Shown here one piece after another: positions 25,192-37,803 of a stretch of DNA of 64,000 nt (the first letter of the stretch is position 1; each line of letters opens with the position of its first letter). Origin of the DNA: Limnephilus marmoratus (Eukaryota; Arthropoda; Insecta; Trichoptera; Limnephilidae); NCBI GenBank assembly GCA_917880885.1, contig OU862909.1, forward strand, positions 27,784,351 through 27,848,350, in the 5' to 3' direction. A program made the translations under genes and the position numbers. The notes under the pieces were generated by a model. It searched no databases, was not told the DNA's origin, and saw only the letters and a list, made by a program, of their open reading frames with translations.

Positions 25192-26416
25192 TATAGACCT
25201 TATAGACACGAATCAATCAAAAAGTCTACAAAGATTTTTTTTTTTTAAATCATTGTTTTAACACTTGGGTTCGGTCATTTAAGTAGTTGGGGTCGGAGGT
25301 TTGAACACTTAGGGTCGGTCATAACTTTTGCCTTAAGGCTCCGAACCGTCTGAAATTCTGGATTTTTTCTAATAATCTTGGTCTGTACACGAATCAATCA
25401 AAAAATCTACAATTTTTTTTTTTTAAATCATCGTTTTAACACTTGGGTTCGGTCGTTTAAGCAGTTGGGGTCGGACGTTTGAACACTTGGGGTCGGTCAT
25501 AACTTTTGCGTTATGGCTCCGAACCGTCTGAATATTTGGATTCTTACTAAGAATCATGGCCTGGATTCGTTTCAATCAAAAAATCTGCTTAAAGTAGAAT
25601 TTTTGCAAAAATTAATCGTTTTACGGGTGCGTGGTAACAATTACTGGGGTCATTAATAACAATGGTCCTATGGTTCCGAAACGTGTGAAATATTGGCTTC
25701 TTACTAATAATCATGGTCTGTACACGAATCAATCAAAAAATCTACAAAGATTTTTTTATTTCAAATCATCGTTTTAACACTTGGGTTCGGTCGTTTAAGT
25801 AGTTGAGGTCGGACGTTTGAACACTTAGGGTCGGTCATCACTTTCACCTTATGGCTCCGAAACGTCTGAAATTCTGGATTTTTACTAATAATCTTGGTCT
25901 ATTACACGAATCAATCAAAAAATCTACAAAGATTTTTTTTTTCAAATCATCGTTTCAACACTTGGGTTCGGTCATTTAAGTAGTTGGGGTCGGAGGTTTG
26001 AACACTTAGGGTCGGTCATAAATTTTGCCTTATGGCTCCGAACCGTCTGAAATTCTGGATTTTTTCTAATAATCTTGGTCTGTACACGAATCAATCAAAA
26101 AATCTACAAAGATTTTTTTATTTCAAATCATCATTTTAACACTTGGGTTCGGTCATTTAAGTAGTTGGGGTCGGAGGTTTGAACACTTAGGGTCGGTCAT
26201 AACTTTTGCCTTATGGCTCCGAACCGTCTGAAATTCTGGATTTTTTCTAATAATCTTGGTCTGTACACGAATCAATCAAAAAATCTACAATTTTTTTTTT
26301 TTAAATCATCGTTTTAACACTTGGGTTCGGTCGTTTAAGCAGTTGGGGTCGGACGTTTGAACACTTGGGGTCGGTCATAACTTTTGCCTTATGGCTCCGA
26401 ACCGTCTGAAATTTTG

Positions 26417-26798
26417 TCTTAGTATGAATGGGAGTGTGTTTTGATATTTTGCTTAAAAAATGAGCAATCTATCATTGAAGAGAATTATTTGACGCGTGTA
26501 ACACAAATTTCAATAAATACATAATGTATACTTGAATTAAGGCATATTTTTAAAAGACTGTAAATATCATGTTCAATTAATAAAGATCGCGAAATGTTAA
26601 CATCTAAATAAATAAAAAAAAATCTCACACGAGTAACAAATAAAAATTTTACCGTGAAAGACCATTCGAATAGTTATTTTTAAGAACCATCATCTTTAAT
26701 TTGTTTTAATGTTGTAACGCTTCATTAATTTTCTTATTAAAATATTCATTTTAGAATTTTAAACGCATATACGAGACATTTTGATATACACATTTTTG
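26417..26798. repeat. ~382-bp AT-rich non-satellite segment, copy 2
   Basis: Same segment at offset 1607 from copy 1 with a few substitutions (for example gaagagaatt for gaagtgaatt, and aaaaattttacc for aaaaatattacc). Confidence 0.85.
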
Positions 26799-28022
26799 TA
26801 TAGACCTTATAGACACGAATCAATCAAAAAGTCTACAAAGATTTTTTTTTTTTAAATCATTGTTTTAACACTTGGGTTCGGTCATTTAAGTAGTTGGGGT
26901 CGGAGGTTTGAACACTTAGGGTCGGTCATAACTTTTGCCTTAAGGCTCCGAACCGTCTGAAATTCTGGATTTTTTCTAATAATCTTGGTCTGTACACGAA
27001 TCAATCAAAAAATCTACAATTTTTTTTTTTTTAATCATCGTTTTAACACTTGGGTTCGGTCGTTTAAGCAGTTGGGGTCGGACGTTTGAACACTTGGGGT
27101 CGGTCATAACTTTTGCGTTATGGCTCCGAACCGTCTGAATATTTGGATTCTTACTAAGAATCATGGCCTGGATTCGTTTCAATCAAAAAATCTGCTTAAA
27201 GTAGAATTTTTGCAAAAATTAATCATTTTACGGGTGCGTGGTAACAATTACTTTGGTCATTAATAACAATGGTCCTATGGTTCCGAAACGTGTGAAATAT
27301 TGGCTTCTTACTTATAATCATGGTCTGTACACGAATCAATCAAAAAATCTACAAAGATTTTTTTATTTCAAATCATCGTTTTAACACTTGGGTTCGGTCG
27401 TTTAAGTAGTTGAGGTCGGACGTTTGAACACTTAGGGTCGGTCATCACTTTCACCTTATGGCTCCGAAACGTCTGAAATTCTGGATTTTTACTAATAATC
27501 TTGGTCTGTTACACGAATCAATCAAAAAATCTACAAAGATTTTTTTTTTCAAATCATCGTTTCAACACTTGGGTTCGGTCATTTAAGTAGTTGGGGTCGG
27601 AGGTTTGAACACTTAGGGTCGGTCATAACTTTTGCCTTATGGCTCCGAACCGTCTGAAATTCTGGATTTTTTCTAATAATCTTGGTCTGTACACGAATCA
27701 ATCAAAAAATCTACAAAGATGTTTTTATTTCAAATCATCGTTTTAACACTTGGGTTCGGTCATTTAAGTAGTTGGGGTCGGAGGTTTGAACACTTAGGGT
27801 CGGTCATAACTTTTGCCTTATGGCTCCGAACCGTCTGAAATTCTGGATTTTTTCTAATAATCTTGGTCTGTACACGAATCAATCAAAAAATCTACAATTT
27901 TTTTTTTTATATCATCGTTTTAACACTTGGGTTCTGTCGTTTAAGCAGTTGGGGTCGGACGTTTGAACACTTGGGGTCGGTCATAACTTTTGCCTTATGG
28001 CTCCGAACCGTCTGAAATTTTG

Positions 28023-28404
28023 TCTTAGTATGAATGGGAGTGTGTTTTGATATTTTGCTTAAAAAATGAGAAATCTATCATTGAAGTGAATTATTTGACG
28101 CGTGTAACACAAATTTCAATAAATACATAATGTATACTTGAATTAAGGCATATTTTTAAAAGACTGTAAATATCATGTTCAATTAATAAAGATCGCGAAA
28201 TGTTAACATCTAAATAAATAAAAAAAAATCTCACACGAGTAACAAATAAAAATATTACCGTGAAAGACCATTCGAATAGTTATTTTTAAGAACCATCATC
28301 TTTAATTTGTTTTAATGTTGTAACGCTTCATTAATTTTCTTATTAAAATATTCATTTTAGAATTTTAAACGCATATACGAGACATTTTGATATACACATT
28401 TTTG
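28023..28404. repeat. ~382-bp AT-rich non-satellite segment, copy 3
   Basis: Same segment at offset 1606 from copy 2. To its right the array continues with a different monomer arrangement, so the 1607-bp unit ends here. Confidence 0.85.
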
Positions 28405-31400
28405 TATAGACCTTATAGACACGAATCAATCAAAAAGTCTACAAAGATTTTTTTTTTTTAAATCATTGTTTTAACACTTGGGTTCGGTCGATTAAGCAGT
28501 TGGGGTCGGACGTTTGAACACTTGGGGTCGGTCATAACTTTTGCCTTATGGGTCCGAACCGTCTGAAATTCTGGATTTTTACTAATAATCTTGGTCTGTA
28601 CACGAATCAATCAAAAAATCTACAAAGATTTTTTATTTCAAATCATCGTTTTAACACTTGAGTTCGGTCATTAAAGTAGTTGGGGTCGGAGGTTTGAACA
28701 CTTAAGGTCGGTCATAACTTTTGCCTTATGGCTCTGAACCGTGTGAACATTTGGATTCTTACTTAGAATCATGGCCTGGACACGTTTCAACCAAAAAATC
28801 AGCTAAAAGTTGAATTTTCGCAAAAATTTATCGTTTTAAGGGTGCTTTGGAACAATAACTGTGGTCGATCATAACTTTGGCCATATGGTTACGAAACATG
28901 TGAAAAATTGGATTCTTACTAATAATCATGGTCTAACTTTTGCCTTATGGCTCCTAACCATCTGAAATTCTGGATTTTTTCTAATAATCTTGGTCTATAC
29001 ACGAATCAATCAACAAAACTACAAAGATTTTTTTTTATGGGTTTAATGGGTGCTTTGGAACAATAACTGTGGTCGTTCATAACTTTGGCAATATGGTTAC
29101 GAAACGTGTGAAAAATTGGATTCTTACTAATAATCATGGTCTAACTTTTGCCTTATGGCTCCTAACCGTCTGCAATTCTGGATTTTTACTTATAATCTTG
29201 GTCTATACACGAATCAATCAACAAAACTACAAAGATTTTTTTTTTAAATCATTGTTTTAACACTTGGGTTCGGTCGATTAAGCAGTTGGGGTCGGACGTT
29301 TGAACACTTGGGGTCGGTCATACCTTTTGCGTTATAGGTCCGAACCGTCTGAAATTCTGGATTTTTACTAATAATCTTGGTCTGTACACGAATCAATCAA
29401 AAAATCTAGAAAGATTTTTTATTTCAAATCATCGTTTTAACACTTGGGTTCGGTCGTTTAAGAAGTTGAGGTCGGACGTTTGAACACTTAGGGTCGCTCA
29501 TAACTTTCACCTTATGGCTCCGAAACGTCTGAAATTCTGGATTTTTACTAATAATCTTGGTCTGTACACGAATCAATCAAAAAATCTACAAAGATTTTTT
29601 TTATTTCAAATCATCGTTTTAACACTTGGGTTCGGTCGTTTAAGTAGTTGGGGTCGGACGTTTGAACACTTAGGGTCGGTCATATCTTTCACCTTATGGC
29701 TCCGAACCGTCTGAAATTCTGGATTTTTTCTAATAATCTTGGTCTGTACACGAATCAATCAAAAAATCTACAAAGATTTTTTATTTCAAATCATCGTTTT
29801 AACACTTGGGTTCGGTCATTTAAGTAGTTGGGGTCGGAGGTTTGAACACTTAGGATCGGTTATAACTTTTGCCTAATGGCTCCGAACCGTCTGAAATTCT
29901 GGATTTTTACTAATAATCTTGGTCTGTACACGAATCAATCAAAAAATCTACAAAGATTTTTTATTTCAAATCATCGTTTTAACACTTGGGTTCGGTCATT
30001 TAAGTAGTTGGGGTCGGAGGTTTGAACACTTAGGATCGGTTATAACTTTTGCCTAATGGCTCCGAACCGTCTGAAATTCTGGATTTTTACTAATAATCTT
30101 GGTCTATACACGAATCAATCAACAAAAGTACAAAGATTTTTTTTAAATCATTGTTTTAACACTTGGGTTCGGTCGATTAAGCAGTTGGGGTCAGACGTTT
30201 GAACACGTGGGGTCGGTCATAACTTTTGGCTTATGTGTCCGAACCGTCTGAAATTCTGGATTTTTACTAATAATCTTGGTCTGTACACGATTCAATCAAA
30301 AAATCTACAAAGATTTTTTATTTCAAATCATCGTTTCAACACTTGGGTTCGGTCGTTTAAGTAGTTGGGGTCGGACGTTTGAACACTTAGGGTCGGTCAG
30401 AACTTTCACCTTATGGCTCCGAACCGTCTGAAATTCTGGATTTTTACTGATAATCTTGGTCTGTACACGAATCAATCAAAAAAATCTACAAAGATTTTTT
30501 TATTTCAAATCATCGTTTTAACACTTGGGTTCGGTCGTTTAAGTAGTTGGGGTCGGACGTTTGAACACTTAGGTTCGGTCATAACTTTCACCTTATGGCT
30601 CCGAACCGTCTGAAATTCTGGATTTTTACTAATAATCTTGGTCTGTACACGAATCAATCAAAAATCTACATAGATTTTTTTTATTTCAAATCATCGTTTT
30701 ACCACTTGGGTTCCGTCATTTAAGAAGTTGGGGTCGGAGGTTTGAACACTTAGGATCGGTTATAACTTTTGCCTTATGGCTCCGAACCGTCTGAAATTCT
30801 GGATTTTTACTAATAATCTTGGTCTGTACACGAATCAATCAAAAATCTACATAGATTTTTTTTATTTCAAATCATCGTTTTAACACTTGGGTTCCGTCAT
30901 TAAAGAAGTTGGGGTCGGAGGTTTGAACACTTGCGGTCGGTCATAACTTTTGCTTTATGGCTCTGAACCGTGTGAACATTTGGATTCTTACTAAGAATCA
31001 TGGCCTGGACACGTTTCAATCAAAAAATCAGCTAAAAGTTGAATTTTTTCAAATATTTACCGTTTTATGGGTGCTTTGGAACAATAACTGTGGTCATTCA
31101 TAACTTTGGCCATATGGTTCCGAAACGTGTGAAAAAGTGGATTCTTACTAATAATCATGGTCTAACTTTTGCCTTATGGCTCCGAACAGTCTGCAATTCT
31201 GGATTTTTACTAATAATCTTGGTCTGTACACGATTCAATCAAAAAATCTACAAAGATTTTTTTTTTCAAATCATCGTTTTAACACTTGAGTTCGGTCGTT
31301 TAAGTAGTTGGGGTCGGATGTTTGAAGACTTAGGTTCGGTCATAACTTTTGCCTTATGGCTTCGAATCGACCAAAATTCTGGATTTTTTCTTATAATCTT

Positions 31401-33455
31401 GGTCTATACACGAATCAATCAAAAAGTCTTCAAAGATTTTTTTTTTAAATCATTGTTTTAACACTTGGGTTCGGCAGTTGGGGTCGGACGTTTGAACACT
31501 TAGTGTCGGTCATAACTTTTGCCTTATGGCTCCGAACCCTCAGAAATTCTGGATTTATACTAATAATCTTGGTCTATACACGAATCAATTAAAAAGACTA
31601 CAAAGATTTTGTTTTAAATCATCGTTTAAACACTTGGGTTCGGTCGTTTAAGCAGTTGGGGTCGGACGTTTAAACACTAAGGGTCGGTCAAAACTTGCAC
31701 CTTATGGCTCCGAGCCGTCTGAATTTCTGGATTTTTACTAGTAATCTTGGTCTTTAAACGAATCAATCAAAAAGTCTACAAAGATTTTTTTTTTAACATC
31801 GTTTTAACACTTGTGTTCGATCGTTTAATTAGTTGGGGTCGGACGTTTGAACACTTAGGGTCGGTCTTAACTTTTGCTTTATGGCTCCGAACCGTCAGAA
31901 ATTCTGGATTTTTACTAATAATCTTGGTCTATACACGAATATATTAAAAAGACTACAAAGCTTTTTTTTTAGATCATCGTTTTAACACTTGGGTTCGGTC
32001 GTTAAAGCAGTTGGGCTCGGACGTTTGAACACTAAGGGTCGGTCATAACTTTTGCCTTATGGCTCCGAACCGTCTGAAATTCTTGATTTTTACTACTAAT
32101 CTTGGGCTATATACGAATCAATCAAAAAGTCTACAAAGATTTTTTTTTTAATCATCGTTTTAACACTTGGGTTCGGTCGTTTAATTAGTTGGGGTCGGAC
32201 GTTTGAACACTTAGGGTCGGTCATAACTTTTGCCTTATGGCTCCGAACCGTCTGAATATTTGGATTCTTACTAAGAATCATGGCCTGGATTCGTTTCAAT
32301 CAACAAATCTGCTTAAAGTAGAATTTTTGTAAAAATTAATCGTTTTACGGGTGCTTGGTAACAATAACTGGGGTCATTAATAACAATGGTCCAATGGTTC
32401 CGAAACGTGTGAAATATTGGCTTCTTACAAATAATCATGGTCTGTACACGAATCAATCAAAAAATCTACAAATATATTTTTAATCGAATCATCGTTTTAA
32501 CACTTGGGTTCGGTCGTTAAAGTAGTTGGGGTTGTAGTTTTGAACACTTAGGGTCGGTCATAACTTTTGCCTTATGGCTCCGAACCATCTGAAATTCTGG
32601 ATTTTTACTAATAATCTTGGTCTTTACACGAATCAATCAAAAAATCTACAAAGATTTTTTTATTTAAATCATCGTTTTAACACTTGGGTTCGGTCGTTTA
32701 AGCAGTTGGGGTCAGACGTTTGAACACTTGGGGTCGGCAATAACTTTTGCCTTATGGCTCCGAACAGACTGAAATTCTGGATTTTTACTAATAATCTTGG
32801 TCTGTACACGAATCAATCAAAAAATCTACAAAGATTTTTTTATTTCAAATCATCGTTTTAACACTTGGGTTCGGTCAATTAAGTAGTTGGGGTCGAAGGT
32901 TTGAACACTTGGGGTCGGTCATAACTTTTGCCTTATGGCTCTGAACCGTGTGAACATTTGGATTCTAACTAAGAATCATGGCCTGGACACGTTTCAATCA
33001 AAAAATCAGCTAAAAGTTGAATTTTTGCAAAAATTTATCGTTTTATGGGTGCTTTGGAACAATAACTGTGGTCGTTCATAACTTTGGCCAAATGGTTCCG
33101 AAACGTGTGAAAAATTGGATTCTTACTAATAATCATGGTCTCACTTTTGCCTTATGGCTCCGAACCGTCTGCAATTCTGGATTTTTACTAATAATCTTGG
33201 TCTACACACGAATCAATCAACAAAACTACAAAGATTTTTTTTTAAAATTATTGTTTTAACACTTGGGTTCGGTCGATTAAGCAGTTGGGGTCGGACGTTT
33301 GAACATTTGGGATCGGTCATAACTTTTGCCTTATGGGTCCGAACCGTCTGAAATTCTGGATTTTTACTAATAATCTTGGTCTGTACTCGAATCAATCAAA
33401 AAATCTAGAAAGATTTTTTATTTCAAATCATCGTTTTAACACTTGGTTCGGTCTT

Positions 33456-33463
33456 TTAAGTAG
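33456..33463. repeat. 8-bp target-site duplication, left of the DNA transposon
   Basis: TTAAGTAG, part of the satellite phrase gtttaagtagttg, is repeated directly after the element at 36359-36366. Confidence 0.85.
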
Positions 33464-33600
33464 TAAGGTGGGTCATTTAAAAAAAATGATAATTTTAGAT
33501 TCTGTTAGCGATAAAAGGGTGCCAAATGGGTTCAAACCGACGTGTTTAAAATTTTTTAAATTTCTGATACGATCTTCTTCCTCCGGATTCACTTCAAAGT
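33464..33600. repeat. Left terminal inverted repeat of the DNA transposon (imperfect)
   Basis: It pairs in inverted orientation with 36218-36358 as three well-matched blocks separated by divergent sequence. The innermost block is followed by acttcaaagttttgaaaat on the left and by a similar reverse-complement stretch on the right. Confidence 0.75.
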
Positions 33601-33637
33601 TTTGAAAATTATATTTTTAGTGGTATTTTCTAGTGTG

Positions 33638-33645
33638 TATAAAAG
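33638..33645 (+). promoter_or_regulatory. Candidate TATA box of the transposon
   Basis: TATAAAAG lies about 215 bp upstream of the ATG at 33861, between the left inverted repeat and a GC-richer leader. Position fits an internal promoter; no direct evidence of use. Confidence 0.35.
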
Positions 33646-33860
33646 TTACTACGAATCCTTTATACTATATTTTTTGTAGTATTCTATGGCAAATATGGTA
33701 CGTTTTTACGAATTCATTTACAAAAAATCCGAGTTTTGATATTTAGTGGCTCGAGGTGAGGGCGGGGGAAGCACCGATTGCACTAAGCGCAGCGTCGGAG
33801 TTTGGAGTCAGTATCGCTACGGCGCTTTAAGCGGTAGGCCGCGTTGCACAAGTTTTCGCA

Positions 33861-36043
33861 ATGGAACGTTCTCGGAATGCGTTAAAAAGTCCCATATTTG
33901 GTGAAATTTGCGACGTTAAAGACAATGTTTTACCAACTTATTGTGATGTTATGAAGTTTTTTGAGTGGACCAGGCATCAAATAAAATTAAATCAAGAGAC
34001 CAAACTAGAACTCAAATTTCAGCAAATAGAGTGTACTGTGACAGCACGAATTGAAGAAATATGGAGAAAGGCTTCTATTCCCATCGTTACACACTCGCGA
34101 GTAGCACGCATTTTTAGGTCATATCATTTTAAATGCAATAACCTTCTTAAGTCACATCCTAAAATACCGGAGAAAAAACTGGAGGAATTCCGTCGCAGAA
34201 GTAAAGTGCTGTTTGATATTTCGTCTTGCAAATGCAAAGATTTCAGTAAATGTGACTGTCCTAAAGATAAAAAAATACCTGTAAATTAACAGAGTTTCAT
34301 TAGTGACCAATGTACTACACGAAAAATGATAATAGGGAATGTGGATACCGCTACAACAAAACGAATGAAAACTGCGTTGAAAAGAAAACTTCTGAAGCAA
34401 AAATCCTTGCGTACGTCTAAAAAGGAAAGCACTGGTAAGCCAACTACCTCTCTAATCGATATTTCCACGTCTTCTTCATTAAATGAATCCGATTGCAATG
34501 ATGTTTTCAAACCAAATGTTGTATCTCAAATGCCTCAGAAGCAGGCTGCGGTCACTATTGATTATTCTACACTGTCGAAAACTTGTGATAGATATGGAGT
34601 TTCGGATAGAGTAGCGGCAGCCATTGCCTCAGCAGTTCTGTATGACATCAAGTCTAATATTCCAGTTATTGACAAAAGTAAACTTCGCAGAGAACGAAAA
34701 AAAACAAGGGAAAATATTAAGGCACAACACATAGTTTTATAAATACCCGCATTATATTTTGATGGCCGGAAAGATAAAACATTAATTATCAGGGACAAAG
34801 GGGAGAGGCATTACAGAGAACTAATCATTGAAGAGCATATTTCAATGATAAAAGAGCCAGACTCAATATATTTGGGTTATATTGCACCAATCTCTGGCAC
34901 GTCGAAAGTTATAGAAAGAACAATTGTTGATTATTTTTTAAAGGAAGAAATACCATTTGAACTATTAATGGCTATTGGATGTGACGGAACGAACGTGAAC
35001 GTTGGAAAACATGGAGGTATAATACGTTTGCTTGAAAAACGTTTGCATAAACCATTGCAATGGATAATTTGCTTGCTTCACATGAACGAGTTACCATTTC
35101 GTCATTTGTTCACACATCTTGACGGTAAGACATCTGGACCTCACACATATTCAGGGACAATAGGACTAGCTTTAGAAAACTGTGAAAAAAAGCCTATTGT
35201 TCATTTTCAGAAAATTGACGGAGAGTTGCCTGAATTATTAACTAAAGACCTAAGTATAGATCAGTTATATTTGTATAAAATCGTATCTGCAGTTACGGTG
35301 GGGGAATTACCTGAAGATTTAGGCCACAAATCTCCTGGAAAAATGTCTCATGCCAGATGGCTTACGCGTGCTAACCGAATTCTTCGTCTTTATGTTGCAA
35401 CGGAAGCTCCTACAGAGAATCTTATTATTTTAGCAACGTACGTTGTTAAAGTTTGGTTTCTCCGACTTGGTTCAGTATTAAAACTCATCCCACCTGTAAA
35501 GATGGAGCACGTCACCTATGGCAGCTAATTTCAGCGTCTAAATACTTATCCCCTGAACTAAAAACTATAATTGATCCAGTCATAGAAAGAAACAGTTACT
35601 TCGCACACCCCAAAAATTTACTACTAGCAATGTTAACTGACCCTCACAAGTATATCCGGGAATTAGCTGCGCGTCGTGTTCTAAAAGCACGCAGTAAGAA
35701 ACTAAGTAAAACAAGGCTGTTCCAACTTCCAAAAATAAACCTCGATGCATCATATTACTACGACCTTATTAATTGGCAGCAAAATGTAACCGAACCCCCA
35801 ATACTGAAGAATATATCGAATGAAGATCTTCAATTATTTGTAGCACAGGGGGGAGAAGGTAAATTGCCTCTACTGCATCTGCCATGTCATACTCAAGCAG
35901 TTGAAAGAGCTGTAAAGACTGTTACTGAAGCCTCGACTACTTTATGTACGAAGTCTGCAAGAGAAGGTCTTATTAAGGCAAAGATTGAGTCTCGCAAAAT
36001 AATGCCGAAATTTGAGAGTAAGAAGGATTTTGCTGGTATTTGA
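33861..36043 (+). pseudogene. Transposase-like protein, broken by two stops and a frameshift
   Basis: The frame opens at the ATG at 33861 and spans about 727 codons. It is interrupted by TAA at 34287-34289 (codon 143), TAA at 34740-34742 (codon 294) and a one-base loss near 35458, after which the protein continues two frames on to 36043. The N-terminal part has a Cys-rich cluster CKCKDFSKCDCP. The middle has FDGRKDKTL, then AIGCDGTNVNVGKHGG and WIICLLHMNELPFRHLF, an Asp-containing strand followed by a His-rich helix that recalls the RNase H-like core of hAT-type transposases (inference). The C-terminal part has CHTQAVERAVKTVTEAS, which I recall as conserved in arthropod transposon proteins of this type. 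Both stops are single in-frame codons with similar coding sequence on each side, so they look like mutations rather than introns. Confidence 0.75.
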
Positions 36044-36088
36044 ATACACTGTCTTGAGATAATGTTAATTATAATCATATATTTTTTT

Positions 36089-36094
36089 AATAAA
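36089..36094 (+). terminator. Candidate polyadenylation signal of the transposon
   Basis: AATAAA occurs 46 bp after the stop codon of the transposase-like frame, in AT-rich sequence ahead of the right inverted repeat. Confidence 0.5.
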
Positions 36095-36217
36095 TAAGTC
36101 AGAATATTCTCTCTTATTTGTGTTTTATTGAAAAAAAGTTCATTTTTAATTGTTTATCTAATATTTTTTAGAGATTTAACAAGGGTGGGTTTTTCTCTAT
36201 TTTGTGAAATTTCAAAC

Positions 36218-36358
36218 TCAATCCGGAGGAAGAAGATGATATCCAAATATTATTAAAAAAATTACATGATTTTACATCTTCATTTAACACCCTTTTATCA
36301 CTAACAGACAAACTAAAACAAGTTTTTTTTTTCCCCCATACAATCGTGACCCGCCTTA
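36218..36358. repeat. Right terminal inverted repeat of the DNA transposon (imperfect)
   Basis: Inverted partner of 33464-33600, ending in TGACCCGCCTTA. Confidence 0.75.
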
Positions 36359-36366
36359 TTAAGTAG
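36359..36366. repeat. 8-bp target-site duplication, right of the DNA transposon
   Basis: TTAAGTAG repeats the left flank exactly, and satellite sequence resumes as ttgaggtcggacg. Confidence 0.85.
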
Positions 36367-37803
36367 TTGAGGTCGGACGTTTGAACACTTAGGGTCGGTC
36401 ATAACTTTCACCTTATGGCTCCGAAACGTCTGAAATTCTGGATTTTTACTAATAATCTTGGTCTGTACACGAATCAATCAAAAAGTCTACAAAGATTATT
36501 TTTTTAAATCATCATTTTTACACTTGTGTTCGGTCGTTTAAGCAGTAGGGTTGGACGTTTGAACACTTAGGGTCGGTCATAACTTTTGCCTTATGGCTCC
36601 GAACCGTCTGAAATTCTGGATTTTTACTAATAATCTTGGTCTGAACACGAATCAATCAAAAAATCTACAAAGATTTTTTTATTTCAAATTATCGTTTTAA
36701 CACTTGGGTTCGGTCGTTTAAGTAGTTGGGGTCGGAGGTTTGAACACTTAGGGTCGTCAATAACTTTTGCCTTATGGCTCCGAACCGTCTGAAATTCTGG
36801 ATTTTTACTAATAATCTTGGGTACATCAATCAAAAAATCTACAATGATTTTTTTATTTCAAATCATCGTTTTAACACTTGGGTTCGGTCATTTAAGTAGT
36901 TGGGGTCGGAGGTTTGAACACTTGGGGTCGGTCATAACTTTTGCCTTATGGGTCTGAACCGTGTGAACATTTGGATTCTTACTAAGAATCATGGCCTGGA
37001 CACGTTTCAATCAAAAAATCAGCTAAAAGTTGAATTTTTGCAAAAATTTACCGTTTTATGGGTGCTTTGGAACAATAACTGTGGTCGTTCATAACTTTGG
37101 CCATATGGTTCCGAAACGTGTGAAAAATTGGATTCTTACTAATAATCATGGTCTAACTTTTGCCTTATGGCTCCGAACCGTCTGCAATTCTGGATTTTTA
37201 CTAATAATCTTGGTCTATACACGAATCAATCAACAAAACTACAAAGATTTTTTTTTAAATCATTGTTTTAACACTTGGGTTCGGTCGATTAAGCAGTTGG
37301 GGTCGGACGTTTGAACACTTGGGGTCGGTCATAACTTTTGCCTTATGGGTCCGAACCGTCTGAAATTCTGGATTTTTACTAATAATCTTGGTCTGGACAC
37401 GAATCAATCAAAAAATCTACAAAGATTTTTTTATTTCAAATCATCGTTTTAACACTTGGGTTCGGTCGATTAAGTAGTTGGGGTCGGACGTTTGAACACT
37501 TAGGGTCGGTCATAACTTTCACCTTATGGCTCCGAAACGTCTGAAATTCTGGATTTTTACTAATAATCTTGGTCTGTACACGAATCAATCAAAAAATCTA
37601 CAAAGATTTTTTTAATTTAAATCATCGTTTTAACACTTGGGTTCTGTCGTTTAAGTAGTTGGGGTCGGAGGTTTGAACACTTAGGGTCGTCAATAAATTT
37701 TGCCTTATGGCTCCGAACCGTCTGAAATTCTGGATTTTTACTAATAATCTTGGTGTGTACACGAATCAATCAAAAAATCTACAAAGATTTTTTTATTTCA
37801 AAT
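36367..37803 (+). repeat. Satellite array, block 3
   Basis: A and B monomers continue in the same orientation between the DNA transposon and the solo LTR. A deletion variant (aatcatggtct joined to aacttttgcc) is at about 37155, and a monomer with a truncated gtacatcaatc segment is at about 36820. The last bases, caaat, belong to the target of the next insertion. Confidence 0.95.

Larger units (their letters stand above)
23650..28420 (+). repeat. 1607-bp higher-order repeat, three copies
   Basis: Markers repeat at 1606-1607 bp: ccttaaggctcc near 23726, 25332 and 26939; gcgttatggc at 23901, 25508 and 27115; cttagtatgaatggg at 24811, 26418 and 28024. Each copy contains about seven satellite units plus one non-satellite segment of ~382 bp. 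Copies differ by only scattered substitutions and T-run lengths. Confidence 0.9.
11337..33455 (+). repeat. Satellite array, block 2
   Basis: Continuous A and B monomers in the same orientation as block 1. Longer-range copies are visible: 14084-15100 resembles 19603-20640 (offset about 5520); segments with a short T run (gatttttattaaatcatcg) occur near 14500, 16970 and 20020; two adjacent monomers at about 29700-30060 are nearly identical. Local deletions truncate monomers at about 12380 and 22330. A deletion variant in which aatcatggtct is joined directly to acttttgcc occurs near 28936, 29140, 31164 and 33141. No gene-like sequence is seen apart from the listed inserts. Confidence 0.95.
33464..36358 (+). 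mobile_element. DNA transposon with TIRs and 8-bp TSD, superfamily unassigned
   Basis: A 2895-bp element bounded by TAAGGTGGGTCA and its inverted counterpart TGACCCGCCTTA (11 of 12 match). The terminal repeats continue imperfectly inward for about 135 bp. Inverted pairs include 33501-33528 with 36281-36308 (ctgttag, gataaaagggtg) and 33571-33589 with 36220-36237 (cttcttcctccggatt). An 8-bp duplication flanks it. One transposase-like reading frame fills the centre. An 8-bp duplication fits hAT, P, Zisupton and some others; I recognise the protein type as a widespread arthropod transposon protein but cannot name the superfamily from sequence alone. Probably immobile itself because the frame is broken. 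Confidence 0.85.

Noticed and set aside
34240..34330. Intron explanation for the stop at 34287 in the transposase-like frame
   Set aside because: The same frame stays open on both sides of the single TAA with no need to remove sequence, so a point mutation is simpler.
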